Shown piece after piece: positions 44,978 through 52,400 of a stretch of DNA of 64,000 nt. Made by a program: the position numbers and the translations under genes. A model generated the notes under the pieces. It was given only the letters and a program-made list of their open reading frames with translations, did not search any database and was not told where the DNA came from. This stretch comes from CAVTWH01 sp963738365. GTDB taxonomy: Bacteria > Actinomycetota > Actinomycetes > Mycobacteriales > Micromonosporaceae. The stretch lies in NCBI GenBank assembly GCA_963738365.1, contig CAVTWH010000010.1:620001-684000 (forward strand), in the 5' to 3' direction. The first letter of the stretch is position 1, and the number at the start of each line of letters is the position of its first letter.

Positions 44978-45771
44978 CCCTCGCATACTCGCCGTGCCCC
45001 AACGACACGTTCATCTTCCACGCGCTCAGCCACGGCCTGGTCCCCGGCGCCCCGCCGGTCGAGGTCACCTACGCCGACGTGGACGTCACCAACAGCACCG
45101 CCCTGGACGGCCGCTACGACCTGGTGAAGGTGAGCTACGCGGCGCTGCCCTGGCTGCTGGACCGGTACGCCCTGCTGCCCTGCGGCGGTGCGCTCGGGCG
45201 CGGCTGCGGCCCGCTGGTCCTCACCGCCGACGGCGCGCCGGTGGCCGGCGGCACAGTGGCCGTGCCCGGCGAGCGCACCACGGCCTACCTGCTGTTCCGG
45301 CTGTGGGCGGCGGCCAACCCGCCGGCCCGCGTCGAGGTGGTGCCGTTCAACGAGATCATGCCCGGGGTGGCCGCCGGCCGGTACGACGCCGGCCTGGTCA
45401 TCCACGAGGCCCGGTTCACCTACCAGCGCTACGGCCTGACCTGCGTCCAGGACCTGGGCGCCTGGTGGGAGGAGCAGACCGGGGCGCCGATCCCGCTCGG
45501 CGCGATCCTGGCCAACCGGGCCACCGTGGACGCCGACCGGGCGGCCGGCTGGATCCGGGCGTCGCTGCGGCACGCCTGGGCGCACCCCGACGACAGCCGT
45601 GACTACGTGCTCGGGCACGCCCAGGAAATGGAGCCGGCCGTGGTCGACCAGCACATCGGGCTCTACGTCAACGAGTTCAGCGAAGACCTGGGCGCGGAAG
45701 GGTACCGGGCGGTGCGGATCCTGCTGGAGCGCTGCGCCGCCGAAGGGTTGACCCCGGCCGTCGCCGTGTGA
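44968..45771 (+). CDS. mqnD: 1,4-dihydroxy-6-naphthoate synthase
   Basis: 267 residues from GTG 44968 (GGCGGA precedes). LTLAYSPCPNDTFIFHAL, DVDVTNSTALDGRYDLVKVSYAALPWL, GRYDAGLVIHEARFTYQ and PLGAILANR are MqnD hallmarks. Converts cyclic dehypoxanthine futalosine to 1,4-dihydroxy-6-naphthoate. With mqnB this shows the organism uses the futalosine route; mqnA and mqnC are not in the window. Confidence 0.95.
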   Translation: MALTLAYSPCPNDTFIFHALSHGLVPGAPPVEVTYADVDVTNSTALDGRYDLVKVSYAALPWLLDRYALLPCGGALGRGCGPLVLTADGAPVAGGTVAVPGERTTAYLLFRLWAAANPPARVEVVPFNEIMPGVAAGRYDAGLVIHEARFTYQRYGLTCVQDLGAWWEEQTGAPIPLGAILANRATVDADRAAGWIRASLRHAWAHPDDSRDYVLGHAQEMEPAVVDQHIGLYVNEFSEDLGAEGYRAVRILLERCAAEGLTPAVAV

Positions 45772-45774
45772 GGC

Positions 45775-46161
45775 TCAGATCTCCAGCTCCTTGGCCACCC
45801 CGTGCAGCAGCTCGGCGTACTTGCGGGCGAGCTTCTTGTCCGGGTAGCGGCCCCGGCGCAGGTCGGGCATGACGGCCGACTCCAGTACCTTGATCAGGTC
45901 CTCGATCAGCCCGTGCAGCTCCTCGGCGGGGCGGCGACGCAGCTCGGTCATCGACGGCGGCGCGTCCAGCAGCTTCACGCTCAGCGCCTGGGCTCCCTTG
46001 CGGCTCTCGACCACGCCGTACTCGACCCGCTGGCCCGGTTTGAGGTCCTCGACGCCGGCCGGCAGCGCCGCCTTGGCCACGAAGACGTCGCCGCCTTCGT
46101 CCTGGGTGATGAAACCGAAGCCCTTCGCCGCGTCGTACCACTTCACTCGCCCGGTTGGCAC
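45775..46161 (-). CDS. Cold-shock domain protein with C-terminal helical extension
   Basis: 128 residues from GTG 46159-46161. Residues 1-65 form a cold-shock domain: GRVKWYDAAKGFGFITQD (RNP1) and DVFVAKAAL (RNP2). The further 60 residues (PSMTELRRRPAEELHGLIEDLIKVLESAV, YPDKKLARKYAELLHGVAKELEI) are helical and known in actinobacterial long CspB/CspD-like proteins. RNA-binding chaperone. Converges on mqnD with three bases between stops. Confidence 0.92.
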   Translation of the reverse strand: MPTGRVKWYDAAKGFGFITQDEGGDVFVAKAALPAGVEDLKPGQRVEYGVVESRKGAQALSVKLLDAPPSMTELRRRPAEELHGLIEDLIKVLESAVMPDLRRGRYPDKKLARKYAELLHGVAKELEI

Positions 46162-46291
46162 CGCTGCCCGACCTCTCGTCGTTAGTCCTCCGCGCCGGAG
46201 CGTATCCGGCCCGCTCCCAGGCTAACCGGCGCCACTCCCGGCCCCAACCGGAATGCCGCCCGCTGGACGGACCGGCTGTCCGTCGATGCCT

Positions 46292-47722
46292 TCAGCGGAA
46301 GTGCTCGGCCAGCCCGTCGTTGAGTGAGCCGGAGCGGAACCCGCGCGGGTCCAGCTGCACCGAGTCGAAGCCGTCCACGGCGGCCAGCAGCTCCGGCCGG
46401 GCGGCCAGCACCGGGACCGCCGCGGCGTCCACCTCCACCCGGGCACCCTGCTCGCCGAGGTCACGTACGCGCAGGTCGCGGACGGTGATGCCGGCCCGGC
46501 GCAGCACCGCGCGCAGCGCCGACTCGGCCCGCTCCACCCGGGCCAGCCGCTCCCGGGACACCTCGACGCCGTAGGCGATCCGGCTGGACAGGCAGGCCGC
46601 CGCCGGCTTGTCCCAGGTGGGCAGCGCCCAGCGCCGGGAGGCTTCGCGTACCTGCGCCTTGGTCAGGCCGGCGTCCCGCAGCGGCGCGACCGCCCCGCGC
46701 TCGTGGGCCGCCCGGATGCCGGGCCGGAACCCGGCCACCGCGTCGTCAGCGTTGGTACCGGTGAGCACGGTGGCGCCGCGCGCGGCGGCCAGCGGGGCGA
46801 GCGTGTCGAGCAGCTCGGCCTTGCAGAAGTAGCAGCGGTCACCGGCGTTGGCCCGGTAGCCGTCCCGGGACAGCTCGTCGGTGGCCGGGGTGAGGTGCTC
46901 GACGCCGAGGCTGGCCGGCAACTCCAGGGCGGCGGACAGTTCGCTGGCCGGCAGGCTGGGCGAGACTGCGGTGGCCGCCAGCACGTTCCCGGCGCCGACC
47001 GCGCGCACGGCGGCGGCCAGCAGGAACGCCGAGTCGGCGCCGCCGGAGTAGGCGACCAGCACCCGACCCAGCTCGCGCAGCCGCCGGTCCAGGTCGGCCA
47101 GCCGGTGCTCCAGCAGCCAGCCGGGGAGCAGGGCGGCGAATTCGTCCAGGGAGCCGAGCACGGCGTCAGCACCGGCTGCCTCCAGGTCGCCGCGCGGGCA
47201 CGGGCCGGTGCTCACCGCGACGGCCCGGATGCCGGCCGCCCGGGCGGCGGAGACGTCCGCGACGTGGTCGCCGACGTAGAGCCCGGCGCCGGTCTCGCGC
47301 AGCGCCTCGGTCTTGCCCTGCGCCCAGGCCAGGCCGCGTACCTCGTCGACGGCCAGGCCCAGGTGGTCCAGGTGCAGCTGGGCCAGGCCGGGGTGCTTGG
47401 CGGTGATCAGCACGACCCGGCCGCCGGCTGCCTTCACCGCGGCCACGGCGGCGTGCGCGCCGGGCAGGGCCGGCGACGGGGTGACCGCGAAGCGCGGGTA
47501 GAGGGCGCGGTAGGTGGCCACGGTCGCCTCCACCCGGTCGGCCGGGAACCACTGGCCGATCTCCCAGGGCAGCGGCGGCCCGAGCCGGCCGGCGGCCACC
47601 TGGGCGTCGACGAAGACGCCGGTACGGGCGGAGAGCTCCCGGTAGCACGCGGCGATGCCGGGACGGGAGTCGATCAGGGTCATGTCGAGGTCGAAGCCGA
47701 CGGTGAACGATGCCAAGTTCAT
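46292..47722 (-). CDS. Fusion of HAD phosphatase and LarE-like sulfur transferase
   Basis: 476 residues, ATG 47720-47722 five bases after GGAG. Residues 1-about 205 are a HAD hydrolase: FDLDMTLIDSR (nucleophile Asp), VVLITAKH, YVGDHVADVSAARAAG. Residues about 207-476 are LarE: PP-loop VAYSGGADSAFLL (226-231 SGGADS), GDRCYFCKAELLDTL, LTGTNADDAVAGFRPG, and DKPAAACLSSRIAYG, whose Cys corresponds to the sacrificial cysteine region of Lactobacillus LarE. LarE provides sulfur for the nickel-pincer cofactor of lactate racemase. larB and larC are not in the window, so the true role may differ. The sequence runs without stop or shift through the junction. Confidence 0.88.
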   Translation of the reverse strand: MNLASFTVGFDLDMTLIDSRPGIAACYRELSARTGVFVDAQVAAGRLGPPLPWEIGQWFPADRVEATVATYRALYPRFAVTPSPALPGAHAAVAAVKAAGGRVVLITAKHPGLAQLHLDHLGLAVDEVRGLAWAQGKTEALRETGAGLYVGDHVADVSAARAAGIRAVAVSTGPCPRGDLEAAGADAVLGSLDEFAALLPGWLLEHRLADLDRRLRELGRVLVAYSGGADSAFLLAAAVRAVGAGNVLAATAVSPSLPASELSAALELPASLGVEHLTPATDELSRDGYRANAGDRCYFCKAELLDTLAPLAAARGATVLTGTNADDAVAGFRPGIRAAHERGAVAPLRDAGLTKAQVREASRRWALPTWDKPAAACLSSRIAYGVEVSRERLARVERAESALRAVLRRAGITVRDLRVRDLGEQGARVEVDAAAVPVLAARPELLAAVDGFDSVQLDPRGFRSGSLNDGLAEHFR

Positions 47723-47880
47723 CAAGCTCCAGTCAGTCCGACCTGGGGGCCGGTACGGCGCGGCTGGCCAAGCCCCAGTCTCGCACACCCCGCCACGCCG
47801 GACCGGCCCGGCGAGCGCCGCTGCGGTCCACCCGGTCGGACGAGCGCGCACTGTGCCCGACCGGATAGCGTGGAAAAGCG

Positions 47881-50334
47881 ATGACCACCACACTCGCCGA
47901 CCAGTTGCGCGCGCTGCCGGACCGCGCGCTCGCCGCCCTGCTGTCGCTGCGCCCGGACCTGATCGCGCCGGTACCCGCCGACATCACGGTGCTGGCCAGC
48001 CGCGCCCAGGGTCGGGTGTCGGTGGCCCGCGCCCTGGACCCGCTGGACCAGTTCACCCTGGAGATCCTGGACGCGCTGCGCTACTGCCGCGAGGACGACG
48101 ACGCGGTACCCGTCGACGCGGTACTCGCGCTCACCGCCGCGGCCCGCCCGGCGCCCGCCCCGGCGCTGGTGCGCGCCGCCCTCGACCGGCTCCGCGCGCT
48201 GTTCCTCGTCTACGGCCCCGAGGACGCCCTGCACCTGGCGGCCGGCATCGAGGAGGTCTGCCCGCCGTACCCGGCCGGGCTGGGCCGACCGGCCGACGAG
48301 CTGGACGTGGACGTGGCCAAGCTCTGCGCCGACCCGGCCGGCCTGCGCCGCGCGGTGCTCGCCGCGCCGCCCGCCGCCCGGGCGGTGCTGGACCGGCTGG
48401 CCGCCGGCCCGCCGGTCGGGATCGGTACCGCCGCCGCCCTGGCCGCCCCGGACAGCCCGGTCGGCTGGCTGGTCGGCCGGCACCTGCTGGCGAGCCGGGA
48501 AGCCGGTACCGACGGCTCGGTGGAGGTGGAGCTGCCCCGCGAGGTGGCGCTGCTGCTGCGCCGCGACATCGGGCCGCTGGGCGTCCTGCACCCGCAGCCG
48601 CCGCCGCTGGACGGGCCGACCCGGGAGGTGAAGACCGCCGACACGGCCGGCGCCGGGCAGGCCATGGAGGTGGTCCGGCAGACCGAGGCGCTGCTCGCCG
48701 AGCTGGCCGCCGACCCGGCCCCGGTGCTCAAGTCGGGCGGCCTGGGGGTCCGTGACCTGCGCCGGCTGGCCCGCGCGGCCGGCGTGGACGAGGCGCTGGC
48801 CGGGCTGCTGCTGGAGCTGGCGGCGGCCGCCGGCCTGCTCGGTGAGGCCGAACCCGGCCCCGGGCGGGGCATCGACGCGCCGGAGGCCCGGTTCCTGCCC
48901 ACCCCCGCCTTCGACAGCTGGCGCGACCAGCCGGTCGCGCTGCGCTGGGCGGCGCTGGCCCAGGTGTGGCTGCCGCTGCCCCGCCAGCCCGGCCTGATCG
49001 GCCGGCGCGACGAGCGGGACCGGCTGATCGGCGCGCTCTCCGCTGAACTCAACCGGCAGTCCGCGCCCCGGCTGCGCTTCGCCGCCCTCGGCGCGCTGGC
49101 CGACGCCCCGCCCGGGGCCGCGCCCACCGCCGCCACCGTGCTGGACGCGCTGGCCTGGCGCTCCCCCCGGCTCTACGGGCCGCGCCCGTCGGCCGTCGGA
49201 ACGCTGCTGCCCGGCGGCGACCCGCACCGCCCCGACGGGGTGGAGTGGGCGCTGCGGGAGGCCGCTCAGCTCGGCGTCACCGGCCTCGGCGCGCTCACCG
49301 GCTTCGGCCGCCGGCTGCTGGCGGAGGTCCGCGCCGCCGTCGGCCGCGACCCCGACGAAGACCCCCTGGGGGTACGCGCGGAGGCCGGCGGCCCGGTCGC
49401 CGGGGCGGTCCAGGCGCTCAGCGCGCTGCTGCCCGACCCGGTCGGGCACTTCCTCGTACAGGCCGACCTGACGGTGGTGGTACCGGGGCCGGCGGAGCCG
49501 GCGCTGGCCGCCGAGCTGTCCCTGGTCGCCGAGCCCGAGTCGGCCGGTGGCGCCACCGTGTACCGGGTCACCGAAGGCAGCCTGCGCCGCGCCCTGGACA
49601 CCGGATACCCGCCCGCCGACCTGCACGCCCTGTTCACCCGCCGGTCGCGTACCCCGGTACCGCAGGGGCTGGCGTACCTCATCGACGACGTGGCCCGCCG
49701 GCACGGCGGGCTGCGCATCGGGGCGGCCGGGGCGTACCTGCGCGGCGACGACGAGGCGCTGCTCACCCAGCTGCTGGCGGACAAGCGGCTGGCCCCGCTG
49801 GCGCTGCGCCGGCTGGCCCCCACCGTGCTGGTCAGCCCGGTGGCCGCCGGGCGCCTGGTGGCAGCGCTGCGCGACGCCGGCTACGCACCGGTACCCGAGG
49901 ACGCCTCCGGCGCCACGGTGCTGGCCCGGCCGAAGGCGGCCCGGGCGGCGCTGCGCTCCGGGATCACCGGCGCCGCGGTGGCGTTCCCCCAGCAGCGTCC
50001 GACCCCCACCCGGCTGGCCGGCGTGGTGGAGCGGCTACGGCGCGGCGAGGCGGCCGCCCGCGCGGCCCGGCGGGCCCCGGTGACGGTGCGCGAGACACCG
50101 ACCGGGGTGACCGCCGCCCAGGCGCACAGCCAGGCGCTGGCCACCCTGCAGCAGGCGCTGCGCGCCCGGCAGCGGGTCTGGGTGGGCTACGTCGACGCGC
50201 ACGGGGCGACCGCGTCCCGGCTGGTCCGCCCGGTTTCGATGGCCGCCGGTTACCTGCGCGCCGAGGACGACCGCACCGAGACCGTGCACACCTTCGCCCT
50301 GCACCGCATCACCGCGGCCGTGCTGGAGGAGTGA
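47881..50334 (+). CDS. Helicase C-terminal-like (Helicase_C_3) protein with WYL-like end
   Basis: 817 residues. ADQLRALPDRALAALLSLRPDL start; long winged-helix region; HFLVQADLTVVVPGPAEPALAAEL and YRVTEGSLRRALDTGYPPADLHALFTRRS form the XPB/Ssl2-like conserved C-terminal domain without helicase motor motifs; the end (LQQALRARQRVWVGYVDAHG, TVHTFALHRITAAVLEE) is WYL-like. In mycobacteria the homologue lies beside the XPB helicase gene (xpb is at 52401 here). Likely a DNA repair partner of XPB; mechanism unknown. Confidence 0.85.
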   Translation: MTTTLADQLRALPDRALAALLSLRPDLIAPVPADITVLASRAQGRVSVARALDPLDQFTLEILDALRYCREDDDAVPVDAVLALTAAARPAPAPALVRAALDRLRALFLVYGPEDALHLAAGIEEVCPPYPAGLGRPADELDVDVAKLCADPAGLRRAVLAAPPAARAVLDRLAAGPPVGIGTAAALAAPDSPVGWLVGRHLLASREAGTDGSVEVELPREVALLLRRDIGPLGVLHPQPPPLDGPTREVKTADTAGAGQAMEVVRQTEALLAELAADPAPVLKSGGLGVRDLRRLARAAGVDEALAGLLLELAAAAGLLGEAEPGPGRGIDAPEARFLPTPAFDSWRDQPVALRWAALAQVWLPLPRQPGLIGRRDERDRLIGALSAELNRQSAPRLRFAALGALADAPPGAAPTAATVLDALAWRSPRLYGPRPSAVGTLLPGGDPHRPDGVEWALREAAQLGVTGLGALTGFGRRLLAEVRAAVGRDPDEDPLGVRAEAGGPVAGAVQALSALLPDPVGHFLVQADLTVVVPGPAEPALAAELSLVAEPESAGGATVYRVTEGSLRRALDTGYPPADLHALFTRRSRTPVPQGLAYLIDDVARRHGGLRIGAAGAYLRGDDEALLTQLLADKRLAPLALRRLAPTVLVSPVAAGRLVAALRDAGYAPVPEDASGATVLARPKAARAALRSGITGAAVAFPQQRPTPTRLAGVVERLRRGEAAARAARRAPVTVRETPTGVTAAQAHSQALATLQQALRARQRVWVGYVDAHGATASRLVRPVSMAAGYLRAEDDRTETVHTFALHRITAAVLEE

Positions 50335-50340
50335 CGGCGG

Positions 50341-51510
50341 TCAGCTGGTGGCGAAGGCCAGGTCGCGGGCCAGGACGCCGATGTCGGCCTGGTCGGTGAA
50401 GAGGCCGTCGACGCCGGCGCGCAGGAAGGCGATCTGCTCGTCGAGCGCCCGGCCGTAGGCGTTCGGGTCGGTGCCGACCCGGTAGTCGGCCGGCAGGAAC
50501 TGGTTCTCCGCCCGGAACGTGTACGGGTGCAGCACCAGCCCGGCGTGGTGGGCGTCGGCCACCAGGCTGGTCGGGGCGCCCAGGGAGCCGTCCGGGCTGC
50601 GCGGGATGATCTGCGACTTGTCCGGCCCCACGCCGTCGACATAGCCGGCCAGCCCGGCCAGGCCCGCCGGAGTCAGGTAGTCGGCGTAGCTGCGCGGGTC
50701 GTTGAACGGCGTACCTGTCGCCGAGGTGAGGAACACCTGCGGAACCCGCAGCCGGTACTCGTCCCGCAGCGCAGCCAGGTTGCGCGCCTCGAACGACTGC
50801 ACGAACACCGGCGCGTCCGGCTTGTCGAGGTTGTTGCGGCGCAGCGCCGCCACCAGCCGGGGCTCCAGCGGCAGGCCGAGCGCCCGGAAGTAGGTCGGGT
50901 GCTTGGTCTCCGGGTAGACGCCGATGGTGCGGTCCAGCTCGTGGGAGAGCCGGGCGCGCAGGTCCAGCACCTCCTGGAAGGTGGGCACCTGGAACAGTCC
51001 GTTGTAGAGCGTGTTGCGCTGCCGTACCGCCGGCAGCCGCTCCACGGCGCGCAGCGTCTTCAGCTCCGCCAGGGTGAAGTCGTGGGTGAACCAGCCGGTC
51101 ACGCTCACCCCGTCGAGCAGCACGGTACGCTGCCGGCCGGCGAACTCCGGCCGGCTGGCCACATCGGTGGTACCGCCGATCTCCGGCTCGTGCCGGGCCA
51201 CCAGCACCCCGTCCCCGGTGACCACCAGGTCCGGCTCGATGAAGTCGGCCCCCATCCGCGCCGCCAGCTCGTACGAAGCCAGCGTGTGCTCCGGCCGGTA
51301 CCCGGCCGCCCCCCGGTGCCCGATCACCAGCGTCCCCCGCTGCCCCGGCCGCCCCCGCTCCCCCCACCCGGCAAAAACCGGCGAAGCCCCCTGCCCGGCA
51401 AAAGCCGGCGAAGCCCCCTGCCCGGCATAAGCCGGCGAAGCCCCCGCCACCACCGGCCCCGCCACCCCGACCGCCAACGCCCCGACCAGTACCTGCCGCC
51501 GATCCGCCAT
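50341..51510 (-). CDS. Secreted glycerophosphodiester phosphodiesterase
   Basis: 389 residues; ATG 51508-51510 after GGAGGGGAA. Signal peptide (MADRRQVLVGALAVGVAGPVVAG), then three tandem copies of a GQGASPAFA-like unit, then GDPD: LVIGHRGAAGYRPEHTLASYELAARMGADFIEPDLV carries catalytic HRG...E..EPD, and later PETKHPTYF and VDGLFTDQADI. Cleaves glycerophosphodiesters to glycerol 3-phosphate outside the cell. The gene converges on the Helicase_C_3 gene. Confidence 0.9.
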   Translation of the reverse strand: MADRRQVLVGALAVGVAGPVVAGASPAYAGQGASPAFAGQGASPVFAGWGERGRPGQRGTLVIGHRGAAGYRPEHTLASYELAARMGADFIEPDLVVTGDGVLVARHEPEIGGTTDVASRPEFAGRQRTVLLDGVSVTGWFTHDFTLAELKTLRAVERLPAVRQRNTLYNGLFQVPTFQEVLDLRARLSHELDRTIGVYPETKHPTYFRALGLPLEPRLVAALRRNNLDKPDAPVFVQSFEARNLAALRDEYRLRVPQVFLTSATGTPFNDPRSYADYLTPAGLAGLAGYVDGVGPDKSQIIPRSPDGSLGAPTSLVADAHHAGLVLHPYTFRAENQFLPADYRVGTDPNAYGRALDEQIAFLRAGVDGLFTDQADIGVLARDLAFATS

Positions 51511-51638
51511 CGCCGTTCCCCTCCGGGCCCGGCGCCCCTCGCCGCACCCGCAGGCAGTGAACGGCACCAATCGATACACCACCCCACACCCAGGTAGCCC
51601 CGAGGCGAACTCCCCGGGAGAAGGCTCGGTGACTCCTC

Positions 51639-51682
51639 GCACTTATTGCTGTTTCACCACCCCCCGAAACAGCAATAAGTGC
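51639..51682. repeat. 17-bp perfect AT-rich hairpin
   Basis: GCACTTATTGCTGTTTC (51639-51655) and its exact reverse complement (51666-51682) around a C-rich 10-base loop. About 40% GC inside a region of over 70% GC. It may be a terminator for the HD gene or a dispersed repeat family. Confidence 0.7.
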
Positions 51683-51712
51683 AAACCCCCCGACTGGAGC
51701 ACCTGCCAGGCC

Positions 51713-51775
51713 GGGCCCGCAGGCCAAGGGCCCGCAGGCCAAGGGCCGCAGGCCAAGGGGCCGCAGGCTGGCGGC
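51713..51775. repeat. Short tandem repeat, GGGCCCGCAGGCCAA units
   Basis: Two exact 15-base units, a 14-base copy and a degenerate one in a row downstream of the HD gene. Confidence 0.75.
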
Positions 51776-51812
51776 CGCGCCGGGGTTGTGCCAGGGCGGC
51801 CGCAGGGATGGG

Positions 51813-52397
51813 TCAGGGGGTGAGGGTGTGGAGTTCGTGGGTGAGGTTGGCGCGGGCCTGGGGCTCCCAGGAGGGGTGGGTGTGGAAGAGGGTGGGGAGG
51901 GCCAGGAGGCGGCGGAGGACGGCGGCCCGGCCGGTGCGGAATGCCGGGTCGGGGACGAAGGAGTACTCGGCGCGGATGGCCGCCGTGTAGGCGGCGTACT
52001 CCGGCTCGGGGGCGGCCAGGATGGCCAGGTCGGCGTCGCAGAGGAGGACGCCGGCCCGGTCGGCGGGGTCGGGTGCGTGGTCGCGGGTGAGCAGGACCAG
52101 GCGGGCCACCTCGGCCGGGTGCACGCCCAGGGCGGGCAGCTGCGCGGCGGCCAGGGCGGCGCTGCGCTCCTCGTTGTCGATCGCCCGCGGGTCGTACACG
52201 GCGTCGTGGTACCAGGCGGCGAGCCGCAGGTCGGCGGGGACGGCCGGGCCGAGCACGTTGAGCATCCGGCGCAGGTGCGCCCGGTCGTGGTAGCGCCGGT
52301 GCGGCTCGTCCCAGCGGGCCAGCAGGGACTGACCCACCTGCCGGGCCGACGCCGCGTCGACGCCGGCCGGCAGGCAGGCCAGGAACTCGTCCAGCAC
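51813..52397 (-). CDS. HD-superfamily metal-dependent hydrolase
   Basis: 194 residues. RYHDRAHLRRML and AAWYHDAVYDPRAIDNEERSA give the metal-binding H...HD...D pattern of the predicted HD hydrolases (COG4339), followed by LVLLTRDHAP and LLCDADLAILAAP. Likely a phosphohydrolase of unknown substrate. Its start lies three bases after the xpb stop, so it is co-transcribed with the helicase gene. Confidence 0.82.
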   Translation of the reverse strand: MLDEFLACLPAGVDAASARQVGQSLLARWDEPHRRYHDRAHLRRMLNVLGPAVPADLRLAAWYHDAVYDPRAIDNEERSAALAAAQLPALGVHPAEVARLVLLTRDHAPDPADRAGVLLCDADLAILAAPEPEYAAYTAAIRAEYSFVPDPAFRTGRAAVLRRLLALPTLFHTHPSWEPQARANLTHELHTLTP

Positions 52398-52400
52398 CGG

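Larger units (their letters stand above)
51511..51812. other. Gene-free spacer with AT-rich hairpin and tandem repeat
   Basis: 302 bases between the GDPD start and the HD-gene stop, both leftward. It contains a 17-bp perfect hairpin (51639-51682) and a 15-base tandem repeat (51713-51775). No credible protein-coding frame. Confidence 0.6.

Noticed and set aside
47723..47893. In-frame N-terminal extension of the HAD-LarE gene (MWWSSLFHAIRS...)
   Set aside because: The extension has no conserved residues, lacks a ribosome site and crosses the promoter of the opposite gene; the ATG at 47722 has GGAG.
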